A stretch of 64,000 nt of DNA from Sipunculus nudus. Its lineage: Eukaryota; Annelida; Sipuncula; Golfingiida; Sipunculidae. The stretch covers positions 16,887,019 through 16,951,018 of the forward strand of contig CM049306.1 of NCBI GenBank assembly GCA_026874595.1, read 5' to 3'. Below the pieces are notes generated by a model that did no database searches, was not told the origin of the DNA, and was given only the letters and a program-made list of their open reading frames with translations. This document shows positions 27,101 through 39,285 of this stretch, one piece after another. How positions within the stretch are numbered: position 1 is the first letter of the stretch; each line of letters begins with the position of its first letter. Made by a program: the position numbers and the translations under genes.

Positions 27101-28970
27101 CAGGTACACATCTTTGTATACATGATCAATTATCTGTTTGAGGTCCTTCGGTTAATTCATCACAGGACAGGTAAATTAATCTTCAATGTGATAAATTGAT
27201 CAAGGTTCATTGTGTCCATGACAAACATAAACTTATATTTATCATGACTGTCTGAAATGTTCAAAATAAATAGGGCTGCTCTACACCTGTGTACAAAAAA
27301 AGGATATAATTGAGGGTTATTCCTGCGTATATAAAAAATAAAGTAAACTTTTCTCATATTATTTGTCATGTCTGCAATTCATCAATAAGACAGCAAAGTT
27401 TCCCATACATGTATTTAACATATTTGACCCAGTGTATAAAAGAACTTCCCCAGTGTATAACAGAAAGCCACCTCTTGCAGGACTTGCGTTTTATATCCCA
27501 GTACATTAATGCCATCACTTGTAAAGCACTATTTTAGCAGGACGTTTTAGCTGAAGCTCATAAACACCTAGTGAACATTACCCTGCTCCATCTACAGCCA
27601 AATTACACTTCCTACACAATGATAAAGGCATTAAAAGGAATCCTTTAGCGTAAAATTCCATGGAAGTGCAGACAGTTATTGCGTATGGTGTCCCTCTTTT
27701 CTGACCAAACATCTCTTTTACTATAACCTGCACTACAACACTTCAGATCTCAGACATGATAGCATAACTCTCCAGAACTCTTTCACCCCAGCTCCTTTTA
27801 CATCACAAAGCCTGCTACTAAGTTAACAGTTAAAGCCTATGCCTGGAGGAAGCCACGCTTATCCCCTCTACATCTGTGTTGATCTGCCCATATATTCAGA
27901 CTTGTAGTTAACTATAATTGAACTAAGTTCACTCACAGCTGATCAGTGTTTCATGTCTACTTTCCCTAGAGCCTCACTGACAAAAAAATATCTACATGTT
28001 CTTTATCTGAAAACATATGAAGAGAAAATTAAAAACTTTCTAATGAGTTAAGAAATTAGATGATGAAAACCTCTAAACTATCCTGAGAGTAAGTTCACTG
28101 GGTGTATCACCAGCATCCTTCTTCAAATGCTCTACACAAACTATCAAACAACATCAAGGTTACCCAGGGACATGTCAGATGTGTCTGTGTTTTATGTGTA
28201 CAAATATAAACAAGTACTTCAATTTAGCAATAATGTTACATTACGGCAGACATTCATGATCCTGAGTGCATTCTTTATCATGTTTGAGCATGATACCACA
28301 GAGGAGAATTCCTCAACAAAAGCAGTAAAATCAAAAGACATCATATTCAACATGTCCTGTGTAACAGTACTTGTGCAGTATATGTGCCTGACCCAGACTT
28401 GAAAGCCTTTAACAATGAATGGCTAAGCTTCAGAATTTGCATGCATCTATAAAAATGAATTAGATATCACTTCTGTCTTGCAACCATGTATTGTTCATAT
28501 CATTATCTCTCTTGTATAAAGCATCTAATGAATCTAGTACCACGAAGATCAAAAGTTTCAGTTTGGATGACCATCTGTTTTCTACCTGTGAAACTTACAA
28601 TCTTTGCGAAGTTGCAACATCATCTTTGAAAATTTTAGGGAATTTATTGTTATGTTAACCACAATAACAGAGTTGTCTTTTGTGGCAGCTATATTTTCTG
28701 GCTTAATTTGGTATTACTATTAGGTATGTATGGTAAATTTGGTCATGGTTGAGCAAGTATCGTAAAAGTCCAATGGAAACTCGATGAAACTTCCGTGACT
28801 TCCAACAAATGTCTGGAGAAACATACACGCTTTACTTTCAATTCATAATAAATAAGACACAATCACTCAAATTGTCATTGTAAATAAATAATGAGTGGAG
28901 AAGAGCAGAGATGGGGGGGGGGGGGGGGGGGGGCAGCTGCATGACCCGAGTATCTGGCTAGAAGTCTCAC
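24172..28970 (-). other. ADAMTS intron 1 (about 4.8 kb)
   Basis: This intron has a canonical GT donor after exon 1 and an AG acceptor before exon 2, and is phase 1. It is AT-rich with a few mononucleotide runs. A pure G run at 28914-28933 lies within 60 bp of the donor; it is a C run in the transcript. I see no exon and no element that can be defined by its ends. Confidence 0.75.
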
Positions 28971-29142
28971 CTGCTGGTTTCCTGCCTTCCTGGCTGCTAT
29001 CCTGATGGTACACACTCCAACCTTTTCCAACTTTAGCTGCTGATCCCGGGAGGGGGTAGGGTTTCTGCCCGACCCCCAGCGCCAATGTCCAGCTTAACAT
29101 GCCGAGCCACACGAACACATGTGCTCTCAGCATCTGCGACAT
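28971..29142 (-). CDS. ADAMTS-family metalloprotease, exon 1 (start codon and signal peptide)
   Basis: Translation starts at the ATG at 29140-29142, the first in-frame ATG of this open stretch, with a favourable A at -3 (GACC ATG T). The 172 nt encode 57 residues plus one base. The N-terminus MSQMLRAHVFVWLGMLSW continues into TLALGVG. A short basic start, then a hydrophobic core and small residues make a typical signal peptide, probably cut near LGVG|Q. A second ATG three codons later would give a similar signal. The donor is CAG|GTGAGA. The phase-1 end matches exon 2 exactly, which is the main reason for linking this exon to the propeptide across 4.8 kb. The protein is therefore expected to be secreted. 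Confidence 0.8.
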
Positions 29143-30382
29143 GGTCACCTTGTCGCGCAGTGCATCCACATCCAAACCATAAAAGAAGAAGGCTCTCTTG
29201 CAAAGGGACTACTACCCTCTCCTGTTCTACTCCCGTGCCAGCTCCACTCACACCCGCCGACAGGTCTCGTGCATGTGGCTTCACCGTTGCAGTATGTATA
29301 CAGACATCCAGGGCTCCGCCTACCTCAACTCCTTCAACCAATGAGACGCAACACATCGAACCCCTCGCTTACGAGACTGTGGTGCCATCTAGCGATAGAC
29401 TAGGACATGAAAATAACTGTCCTCATCTCCCCACATTCGTTCTATATATAGGCATCACTGAACATATTTTAAATGTAACATCAGCGTATAACCTTTTTTC
29501 TAACGAGATACTCTGTGCAGGAAATGAATTCATCAGTATCAAAGGGGTTACATCGGGGCCTCGAGAAGAAAGGGGAAAACTAGGATGGACTGAAGCTAAG
29601 CCATGACCACATACGCTATGTAAACAACTTTCAACCCAAGACCTGTTCTGATTCGTTGACACGACCTTATTTATTACAAAGGATGGACAAAAATTCGCGA
29701 AAAGAAAATAATATGCCCCCACCCCTATGACTTATACTTTCCTTGTGACCGAGCTTTGACCGATTTCACGACTATGTCACAACCGCTGGCCAAACCTCAT
29801 TTTTCAGATTATCACGTGTCTTTTAAATACGTTCCAGTTCTTTCCCATTTACATTACAGTAAACCTAATGGTGTCCAACTCGATGAATTCAAGCACCTTT
29901 TGTGTCGAAGCGTCCAGACACATTTTCTCATTTAAGTTATACCCTTAAATCCACACCCGTTTGCGTCAAAGATTTTTTCTTTGACGCCCCACTAGACTTT
30001 AGCACTATGCTAACTTTTACTATACCCCCCTCCCCTTCCATCCCCCCAGAAAAATTAATTGGCATTTTACAAAGTATTGCGACTTTAAATTATGTTATTG
30101 TTCCATGTTTATGAGCTAATGTTCTGTTGACATTTAGACTTAAGTGTCACGGTTGGCAAATTGATTCAAGGGGGGGGGGGGGGAGGTTGACGAAGAGAGA
30201 CAGAGATTTAACGGACGGAAGGACACTAAGGCACACAGAGAAGTGGGGAGGGGATTGGATAACTTATAACATTCAGCCAACCCCCTTCTTTACAATAATG
30301 TCGTAACGCAAAGTCTCTGAACTTTTTTTAAAAATCTTATTAAGACTAACTGTGAAATAATGTTTTTATGTCAATAAACGTA
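29143..30382. other. Upstream region of the ADAMTS gene
   Basis: The first 400 bp or so are richer in CpG than the surrounding DNA, as expected around a promoter, but I cannot place a TATA box or a start site. A 173-codon open frame on the plus strand (29085-29606) overlaps exon 1 and has no family signature. A G-rich run sits at 30171-30185. No other gene is seen. Confidence 0.4.
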
Positions 30383-30390
30383 ATTATTAT

Positions 30391-30515
30391 CAGTGGCGTC
30401 AATTTTTCTCCCAGGGTGGGGGGGGGGATGAGTTTGTATATATATATATATATATATATACCTTTTTTCAGCGTCTCTGAGTGTCATATTCAACTATATA
30501 TATATATAATGTAAA

Positions 30516-30553
<38 letters not shown>

Positions 30554-30881
30554 TTTCAGCGTCTCTGAGTGTCATATTCAACAATATATATATATATATA
30601 CATTATATATATATAATTGTTATATATAATTATATATATAAACTCAATCATATTTCAGATAATTATAATGTTTTAGAAAATAAGTGCATTCGTGAATTCT
30701 AAGCAAGGTTTAGATATAACATTAGTAAATGGATTCAAAGTTTTTAATTCTATTTATTAATTAATTTCATTTGCAATATTATAATATAATTCTCTGAAAA
30801 GTGGGGGGATGATAACATTGACCATCCCCCCCCCTTGCAAAAAAGTGGATCCACCCCCATCCCCCTATATTGACGCCCCTG
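30391..30881. mobile_element. hAT-like MITE, 491 bp, with perfect 8-bp duplication
   Basis: The left end is CAGTGGCGTCAAT and the right end, on the other strand, is CAGGGGCGTCAAT, each followed by a G-rich stretch. Perfect 8-bp duplications, ATTATTAT, lie at 30383-30390 and 30882-30889. CAG-G-start termini with 8-bp duplications are hAT-type. The interior is (TA)n plus a duplicated piece: ACCTTTTTTCAGCGTCTCTG occurs near 30460 and again near 30547. No transposase is encoded. Confidence 0.85.
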
Positions 30882-30883
30882 AT

Positions 30884-30889
<6 letters not shown>

Positions 30890-30968
<79 letters not shown>
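30890..30968 (+). repeat. (TA)n microsatellite
   Basis: About 79 bp of pure TA directly abut the right target duplication of the hAT-like MITE. Confidence 0.97.
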
Positions 30969-30970
<2 letters not shown>

Positions 30971-31463
30971 AATCATTAGTTACGCAAATCCAAAAGTTAA
31001 TTCTTTCCGTTATGCACTTAAAACATCATTCACACAATATAAATTACCTGAATGTTTCCCGGACATGTGTAGGGTGTCACGTAAGCGCGTCTTTTTTTTT
31101 GGGGGGGGGGGAAATATATAGATGAGATTGAGAGAATTATACATTCATGATTTTTAGGACTACATCGTGGAGTCTGATGGGAACGTGGATTACACGCGAC
31201 AACAATCAGGTCGTAAAGTCTGTCGCTTCTAACTACGATATCTCACTGAACCCGTTCTCGTGAACACGAACAATACATTGACACAAAACTGGCACCGGTC
31301 ACATGCAGAATAACCATCTAGCATTTTCAACTGAACGACATGTATTATAACGAAGGGGTTGGTTGTCTGTCTATATACACAGTTGATTCTTTGCAGGTAA
31401 GTATACCAATGCGTCATGTCAAGTTCAAAATTTGTATCCCCGGGAAGTATACATTGTTTGAAA

Positions 31464-33069
31464 TAGAGGTGCGGACCGGACCAGTCCGGTCCAGCCAAAC
31501 ATTGTGGACCACTTACACAAAATACTGGACCGCTTATCCCTGGACCATATAAAAATCTTGTTATGAACAAGGTGTAATTAACCTATAGAAGAGTCTCTTT
31601 AGCTACGTAAATGTATTTTAAGCAATGGCAGCTGCAAAAGTAAAACTAGAATACGGGTAGCCGACAAGCGACTACCTGTATCTGCCGAAATCAGAGTGGT
31701 ACGGTGAAGTGAGGCATGGATTGAGTGATAAGGGGAAAGAGTGAGATGTGTTGCACTTCAGCTTGGATGTCTGGCATGTAAACATAACTGTAGGTGGCGC
31801 CACCTGTCATTTGAACAAGAAAACTATCTAAGATGTATACACATGCTAAATTTCAGAAGGATCTGTCAACCCTCTGCCGAGATTCTTGTCGAGTTATTGC
31901 GTTGACATCATTATTAGCATTATTGCTGCTGTGACCTTGCAAAATGCTTCAAGGTCATCCATGTTCCAACCTGACCTAGTGTTTGATAAGGTGCATCAAT
32001 GTTACAGGTTAAGCGATTGTACCTCAATTTTTTTCGAGTTATTGCGTTAACTTCATTTTAGCATTATCGTTGCTGTGACCGTCATCCGTGTTCCAATTTG
32101 ACCTAGCGCTTGATAAGGTGCATCAATGTTGCAGGTTTAGCGATTGTACCTCAGGCTGGACATAGCGATAAGATACATCAAGGCTGCAGGTTAAGTGACT
32201 GTACGTCAAATTCTTTATTTTAACGAGTTACTGCGTTAACATTTTAGCATTATCGCCCCTGTGATATGATTATAGGTGGCGCCACCTGTGCGGAGAGGAA
32301 TGGTCAGAGGTCAACCCAAAATGAGGGAGCAGCAGTTCACATATGACCCGATCATAATTCTGAGTTTCGTAAAATTCCGTTTAGTGGTTACGGAGGAGGA
32401 AACCTATGCAGCGGCGGCCGGCTGAAAACGTTTAGTATCCCCAAAATTCTGTTTTGGCGGATACAATAATATACGTGTATTATTTTATACCTGTACTCTC
32501 TGAGTAACAGTAAAGGGTAATTTTTGATTATTAATTTATGATTAAGGTGACATTGTCAGCATTAGAAATATTGTCCCCTGCTTTGTTAACAATGCTGATG
32601 CTTTTCCTCTGTAACACCATGTGTCAAAGTATAATAAGATTATACATTAACCACATTAAATGCGTAGCCCTAAATCAATACGCTATGTCAACCTGCTACT
32701 GTCCCCGCCCAGTAATTTTTTCAATCAGCTCTCCCACCCTGCATGCACAATTGGCTTTTCATGCACTCTAACCACTATGCCCCGCCAGTACACAAAATAT
32801 TCCATTGTTTTCAGATTATTTACAAACATTGTGATTTTTAATGTCATTAAAAAAATCAAATCAGATAAAACGTATAGATTATAATACATATTATATGAAT
32901 TGCACGGTTTTGCTGTACATGTGATTTTCGGTGTTGTTAAATATTTGATCAAATAAATAAACTACCATTTTTATTTATTATTAACTATATTTTACTAAAT
33001 GGACCGGACCGCCCGGACCGGTCCACCCACTGGACCGGACCGCCTACGGCTGGACAGGACCGCTCTATA
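31464..33069. mobile_element. Candidate hAT-like element with GGACCGG ends
   Basis: The left end TAGAGGTGCGGACCGG and the right end, read on the other strand, TATAGAGCGGTCC can be aligned as divergent inverted repeats. Both ends carry clustered GGACCGG motifs (31474-31555 and 33001-33064). The flanks GTTTGAAA (31456-31463) and GCCTGAAA (33070-33077) match at 6 of 8 positions, the two differences being T/C, as for an old 8-bp duplication. The interior is AT-rich without a transposase and is itself interrupted by the repeat at 31646-32464. Confidence 0.55.
31646..32464 (+). repeat. GGCGCC-array family, copy 1 (nested, short)
   Basis: It starts CTAGAATACGGGTAG and shares more than 100 bp of start sequence with copy 2 at 37903. 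The last 170 bp or so are also shared (GGTCAAAGGTCAAC-like, CAGTTCACATATGACCC, then a GC-rich GCGGCGGC and GTATCC). Palindromes AGGTGGCGCCACCT lie at 31792-31805 and 32274-32287. Between them are roughly 145-bp imperfect direct repeats beginning GAGTTATTGCGTT at 31891 and 32036, with a third start at 32225. The right end folds: GTATCC at 32435-32440 pairs with GGATAC at 32459-32464, with CCAAAA/TTTTGG inside. Confidence 0.75.
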
Positions 33070-33470
33070 GCCTGAAATATTATACTTTATTGTTGTAAAG
33101 ATTCAACGTTACACAATACATCACGATAAAAAGGTCAAATATCGTGTCGTTATCATCATATGTCCCCGTATCGATATGTTGGTAATGTTAGATAACCCGC
33201 TGAAAATCGACGTCCAACATTTAAAATAGTCTCTTAGTGCCATGTATATATATGTATATAGCATCCAAAGGGGAACCGTTCGTCATTGGTACGACACGTG
33301 TGGAATCTCATCTGATTTGATAATCGTTTGGAATTTTATTCGTTGTTTGGAAATACCTTTTATAATGGTGAGCTTATAAAAATATCCATATACAACTTGT
33401 CAAGTGAACATTCTGATTGAAATCTTCATTATAACAGATCATATATATGTATCGTATAATGTGTATATAT

Positions 33471-33543
33471 CGTATCGCGATACGTGTCGTATATTATGAG
33501 GTAATGTACAGTTAGTAACTGTACATTACCTTACGATACGACA
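33471..33543. repeat. Cluster of perfect palindromes
   Basis: CGTATCGCGATACG (33471-33484) is a perfect 14-bp palindrome. Next to it is a 33-bp perfect inverted repeat at 33499-33531, with 16-bp arms AGGTAATGTACAGTTA around a single G. Outer arms TGTCGTAT/ATACGACA at 33485-33492 and 33536-33543 extend the fold. It could form a cruciform or a long RNA hairpin. Confidence 0.9.
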
Positions 33544-33680
33544 TGAACATATAATATATATCGCGATTACATATGTCAGTTACACTATACTTATACATAC
33601 ACACAGCTATATAAAAACTAGCTGTTTACTGATCACATTTGCCAGCAACTTCCACATTCAGTCATATACATCTCGATTAA

Positions 33681-35850
33681 ATGACACTATTTCTGGAAAG
33701 CATATATAAGAAAGAAGCTCAGCTGAATAAGTCTTCCCCAGAGGGCGCTCCGTTGCTCTATACTATAGGCCTACACTCCGTGAAGAACGGAGAATATGAC
33801 ACAGTAGTCATTAAGATTTACCCTAATAATAAACCTTGGATCAATAGTGATCTAAGGAAACTTATTGTATGTAAGCACCAAGCCTTCACAAGCAATTCAG
33901 ATATGACTTACAAAAAGAAACTGATTCTGTCATTGAGAAAGCCAAACAACAATATAAAAAAAAGTAGAAAAACTGTTCCATAGCCAGCAATCAAAAGATG
34001 CTTGGAAGGGTCTTCAGGAATTAAATGGTATAACTAAAAGCAAGAAAGAATGCTCACTGCTTGCTGAAAATGGCTATGCTGACAAATTAAATACGTTCTA
34101 TGCGCGTTTTGATGAAAGTGACTTCTCAAAGGAAAACGATGAAATTCAGAGCAGTCTGAGAGCAAATTTAGAATCATGCGATGATAGCATCCTTACTGGT
34201 CTAACTGATGTAAACAAAGTGTTAAGTAAGATTAATGTAAAGAAAGCCTGTGGACCCGACAAAATCAGTGGCAGATTAATTAAAACCTGTAGAAATAGTT
34301 TGTCCTTCATCATACATCCCATTTTTCAATTGTCTCTCTCCTTATGTAAACTACCAAAACTATATAAGACCGCAGAAATAATTCCAGTCGCCAAAAATAA
34401 CTCTCCTGGAGTGATGAATGATCTTAGGCCTGTTGCACTTGCATCTATTCTCGCAAAATCTTTGGAGCGAATAGTTCTCAACAAATTACTTCCAATTGTT
34501 AAACCAATGCTAGATCAACATCAGTTTGCATATTCATCCAACAGGTGCACAAGCGACGCTATATATTGTCACATTAACTCATTATATTTATCAACACTTA
34601 GACAGGGACCCCATGCAGAAATTATGCCAGATCACTTTTCATTGATTATTCTTCAGCCTTCAATACAATACAGCCACACATTATGATCAATCAGCTCTGT
34701 AGGTATAACATTCCTCCTTCCTACTGTCTATGGATTCTAGATTTTCTCTCAGATTGAAGACAACATGTTAGAACAATTAAGCAAAGAGACTTCTTCAGAT
34801 ATAATCATAAATACTGGTGCTCCACAAGGCTGTGTTCTGTCAGCAGTCCTTTTTATTCTTAATAAAATAATTTGTCTGTGAGCCTTTCAGATTGTAAAAT
34901 TATCAAATATGCAGACGACACTGTCATTCTAGGCCTGATACAAAAGAATGATGAATCGCTCTACAGGAAAACCATTCAATATGTGACTGGTTGGAGTTAG
35001 GAACACTACCTTCAATTAATTGTGAAGAAGACTAAAGAAGTAGTCTTTGATTTTAGGAGATCAAAATCTGTAATTACCCCAGTTGCTATCAAAAATGAAG
35101 ATGTAGATATTGTAGAAAATTATAAATACTTAGGATGTATTATTGACAGGAATCTGAATTGGAAAGAACATGTGTTGAATCAATCCAAGAAAGCAAAAAA
35201 AAAAGATTATATTACCTTTATTATCTAAGAAAGCTAAATATTGACAAAACCATAATTACCATGTTTTATAATTCAGTAATTTCCAGTGTCCTTATACTTA
35301 TTCACTGGAGTGCTGGTTTACAAATATATCTGATAAGTTATAGAAAAAGTTAAATAATACCAGAAAGAGAAGTTGTAGAATAACTAGTATACTTCTCTTG
35401 CCACACACCAGGAAATCTGTGAAACCAAAACAATGGCCTTCATATCAAAGGTCATGAATGATACAACTCATCCCCTATATTCAGAGTTCCGTTTTTTACC
35501 TTCAGGTAAACGCCTAGATACAATATTCTCCAGAACAACTCGTTTTAAAAAATCTCTCGTACCATACAGTATTAAACTTTTTAACTCACAACCCTCTTAG
35601 ATATTTAATGTTTTGAATTATGTGTTTTTTACCTGCAGAATTATCTGTTTTATCAGTTTTACATGCTTATTTTTACATGCATAGTCAATATGATATGTGT
35701 TATTTTTAATGTAATTTTATGTATCATTTTTATGTATTTATCTATTTACTTGTCTATTTTTATGTAATGAATTGCAAGTCAGCGACAAATTCCTGGAAAT
35801 GAAGGCTAATAAATGTTATCTTATCTTATCTTATCTTAACTTATCTTGTC
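33681..35850 (+). mobile_element. Non-LTR retrotransposon remnant, CR1/Rex1-like, 5'-truncated
   Basis: Reverse-transcriptase motifs appear in order across shifted frames. KPWINSDL at about 33835 is the linker typical of Rex1/CR1 ORF2. Then come KACGPDKISG (about 34240), DLRPVAL (about 34420), HQFAYSSNR (about 34520), GAPQGCVLSAVL (about 34815), the catalytic YADDT (about 34905) and a C-terminal YLRKLNIDKTII...FYNSV region. Stops and frameshifts break it repeatedly, and the endonuclease domain is missing. It ends with repeats of TTATC (35816-35845), a short-repeat tail as in CR1-group elements, preceded by AATAAATG. It is inactive. Confidence 0.88.
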
Positions 35851-37322
35851 CACGAAATTCAATAGGAATTGCCACTGCAGCTGTATTTCGCATTTTCTGC
35901 TAACCTTTAAATATATAATTAAAAATACCACTTGGAAAATTTTGAGATTATAAATAAATATATACTATTATCTTTATGTGCACATATACATACTATAGTA
36001 TATATACTTGTATATCAACGAGAACGAATAATATTTTCAATAATACTTTCTGTCCTATCAGAAACAATACGGCTTGTGGACGCTGACTGACTGAAGATGT
36101 ACCTCTGACGCTCCAGTTGAAAGGGTCTGAGACCCGTTCCATGGGCGCTCCCTATATAGATGTTAATTTTGAAAGGCCCCATAGAGGAAGTTGCCATCAA
36201 GCCAAGCAGAGAGCCGAATCAAGCCACCAGCGTGGCCGGGGTGGGGCGGGGGAAAGTAGAGATATCCGAGGAGTATAAGCAATAGCATCCACAGTTACAA
36301 CGCAACAACTCGGATCACGCCAACCTGAACCATGCATCCGCTAAGGACACTCCGAATACGTATCGCCATTACCTTCATCGGCCAGACTTGTGGACGCATA
36401 ATTGAGTTGTTAATGTTAAAGTGATTAAACACAAGGACCTTCTTATTATGAGACCTAGAGCATGAGCAACAAAATCAAATGAAGAAGTTCTGTGCTCAGT
36501 GTGCCTATATATTAAAGTGTCAAGCTATGTTCATATAAAATGAGAATGTAATAATAAAAGTGAGCAAATGACCTGTAGATACTACGTAAAATATCAGTTC
36601 ATACTAACTTTTTTTCAGTGCATGCATGAACTCAGGAATCTTGACTGAAAGTGAATAATTAAATAGAGAATTTTATATAGAGGTCTTCGATGAGCGAATG
36701 ATTGCTGGATGAAGTATTAATCCTTAAAACTATCAATTTTGCAATCGATTTCGATGCTAAATCATGCGTGCATGCAAACTTATCTATAAACTATCTAGTA
36801 TCTTCATACATGATCGTATTCCAAATAATCATCAGTGTCCCCTCTGATATATAGTTAAGCCCTTCCTCTGTATATTATACCTTCAAATTTGTGGGTCAGG
36901 ATGCTGAAAGTCCATGAACTGCAGTAATACCCACATACACGTTATATATACGTTATATAATTCTGGTCACGATGCCGTAGTCCATATACAGGTATATATA
37001 TCATTATATGTGACATACCCCGACTAATGTTATTTCACGTTATTTCCTCGCGGATAGGACCTGAACATTTATCAGAGTTGAGTTTGATGCCTTTTGTGTC
37101 TATTTTGTGTGTGTCACATGTCGGAACTCAGGATTCCTGGAAAAACGACGTAACTCTATCATTTTTTTAGTAAGACCTATGCTATAGATCCACTGTATAC
37201 CACTATTATATACCTCTGCCAGTTCACGTATATAAACGCGCATGCACTTGGAAACACGAAGATTTTTAACGCATGTTTATACGCATATATATCCGCGCTA
37301 TAATGGAAATACATGCAGTCTT

Positions 37323-37327
<5 letters not shown>
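35851..37327. other. Intergenic, no gene recognised
   Basis: AT-rich DNA with a GC-richer island at about 36060-36390. The island has no convincing ORF or splice pattern and may be a first exon, a promoter or an old repeat. Otherwise I see nothing definable. Confidence 0.4.

Positions 37328-37374
<47 letters not shown>
37328..37374 (+). repeat. (TA)n microsatellite
   Basis: A pure TA run with related ATATATGTATAT sequence up to 37428. Confidence 0.95.
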
Positions 37375-37383
<9 letters not shown>

Positions 37384-37902
37384 TGTGTATATACATGTGC
37401 GCGTGTATATATATATATGTATATATGTTCTGGTGCAGGCATTTATACTTTTTTTCTTAATTTTATTGTTTCATCCTGACGGACGAACAAACATTAGAAT
37501 GGATATTACAATATCTTCTGAAACTTAAATCCAAAATTCTGGTACAGTATATATAGATCTATATATATTTTATGGATGTTATGAACAGAAGGGGTTCAGG
37601 CCGATCCCGTTAACCTCGACCCAACCCCAAATCCGGGTCTGTAAGTAGATGATCAATATAACCTGCTTGTATTTACATTACCAGGGTTTTTCTAGGTTAA
37701 CATTTAAGTGCAAAATAATAAAGCTTTTACTATTAATCAGTGACAACCTTTATTCCGCTTTTAAGAGATCAAACGACAAGAGGATATTTTATTTTTTTTA
37801 GGCTCAGTATTTATAAAGCCACTCAATTATATATATGCATAGGTAGGCCTATATTCGAAAATGGTCATTATACATATACTCTTTACCCTTTGCAGATTTT
37901 AC

Positions 37903-39285
37903 CTAGAATACGGGTAGTCGACAAGCGACTACGTGTATCCGCCATAATCAGAGTGGAAAGGGTGAAATGAGGCATGGATTGAGTGGCAAGGGGAAATAGA
38001 GTGAGGTGTGTTGCATATTAGCATGGATGTCTGTAGCTGAAATGTGTATGTAGGTTGTGCCTTCTACCACAAAATCCAGAAAGCTGTCCAAGTTGTATAC
38101 ATATGCAAAATTTAAGGCATATAAGTCGAACCACTACTTGTATATGAGTGATTTTATCCCACAGAAGAAAATCAGAAGGATGCTGTGCAAAAATTGTGGC
38201 AGGTGGCGCCACCAATCTTGTGTATGATTCAGAGCTATGTGAGATCTATACACTTGCAAAATTCCAGGGGGATATGTCCAACAAGTCCTGAGATATAAGC
38301 CTGAATGTCTGCAGCGTTTACATAAATGTAGGTGGCGCCACCTGCCAAAAAAATCGAGAACGCTATCCAAGATGTATAAACACGCAAAATTTAAGGCAAA
38401 TAAATCAAACCACTACTGAGAAATGAGAGATTTTAGCCCACGGCAGACAAACAGACGGACGCTGTGCACAAATAGTTGCAGGTGGCCCCTCCAGTTTTGT
38501 GTATGATAAAGAGCTATGTTAGATCTATACACATGCAAAATTTTGGCCAAATCGGTCAAACGGTTCCCGAGATATGAGCTTGGATGTGTGCAGCGTAAAC
38601 TAGATCCACTGCCGAGATATGAGTGATTTTATCCCACGGCAGACAAACAGACGGACGCTGTGCAAAAATGGTTGTAGGTGGCGCCACCAGTTTTGCGTAT
38701 GATAAAGACTATTTGTGATATCTATACACATGCAAATTTTCAGGAAAATACGTCAAACCAGTTCGGAGATATAAGCATGGATGCCTGCAGCGTGAACGTA
38801 AATGTAGGTGGCGCCAATTGTCATAAAATCAAGAAAGCTATCCAGGATGTATACTCATGCTGAATTTCAGGTGAATTAGTCAAACCACTGCAGAGATATG
38901 AGTGATTTTAACCCAAGGCAGACGAACAGATGGACACTGTGCAAACATGGTTGCAGGTGGCGCCACCTTTTGTTGTGTATGTTATGAAGCTATCCAAGGG
39001 ATACATTTGTACACAAATTTTTTCCTGATCGGTCAAACGGTTCCCGAGATAGGCGGGTTTATGTGTGGAAAAGACGCACAAATGGACACTGGGCAAAGAA
39101 GGAAAGGTCAAAGGTCAACACGAATTGGGTAGGCACCAGTTCACATGTGACCCAATAATTGGTGTAAGTTTCGGAAAGATCAGTCCAGTAGTCTCAGAGG
39201 ATTTCTCCGGAAACCAACGCGGCGGCGGCGGCGGCGAAACCCGGTCAAAAACATAGTATCCGCAAAACTTCGTTACAATGGACAT
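37903..39285 (+). repeat. GGCGCC-array family, copy 2
   Basis: The start CTAGAATACGGGTAGTCG and the GC-rich end (GGCGGCGGCGG, then AGTATCC) match copy 1. Near the start GTAGTCG-acaag-CGACTAC is a perfect 7-bp hairpin, with GAATAC and GTATCC able to pair outside it. The middle is a tandem array whose GGCGCC or degenerate cores lie at about 38206, 38334, 38484, 38680, 38810 and 38959. Two half-units alternate: A (CCACCTG, CAAGAAAGCTATCC) and B (CCACCAGTTTTG, GATAAAGAGCTAT). A to B is 149-150 bp and B to A is 128-130 bp. One A unit is missing between 38484 and 38680. Short phrases such as ACAGACGGACGCTGTGC recur in each unit. No protein is encoded. Confidence 0.8.

Noticed and set aside
29085-29606. 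173-codon plus-strand ORF, the second longest in the window
   Set aside because: It overlaps the ADAMTS signal-peptide exon on the other strand, shows no domain, and its length is explained by the GC-richer exon and promoter.
30750-31121. Poly-YI ORFs on both strands
   Set aside because: Translations of the (TA)n microsatellite. The same applies to 37242-37528 and 46055-46418.
33681-35353. Separate small genes suggested by four ORFs on the plus strand
   Set aside because: They are broken pieces of one reverse transcriptase in shifted frames.
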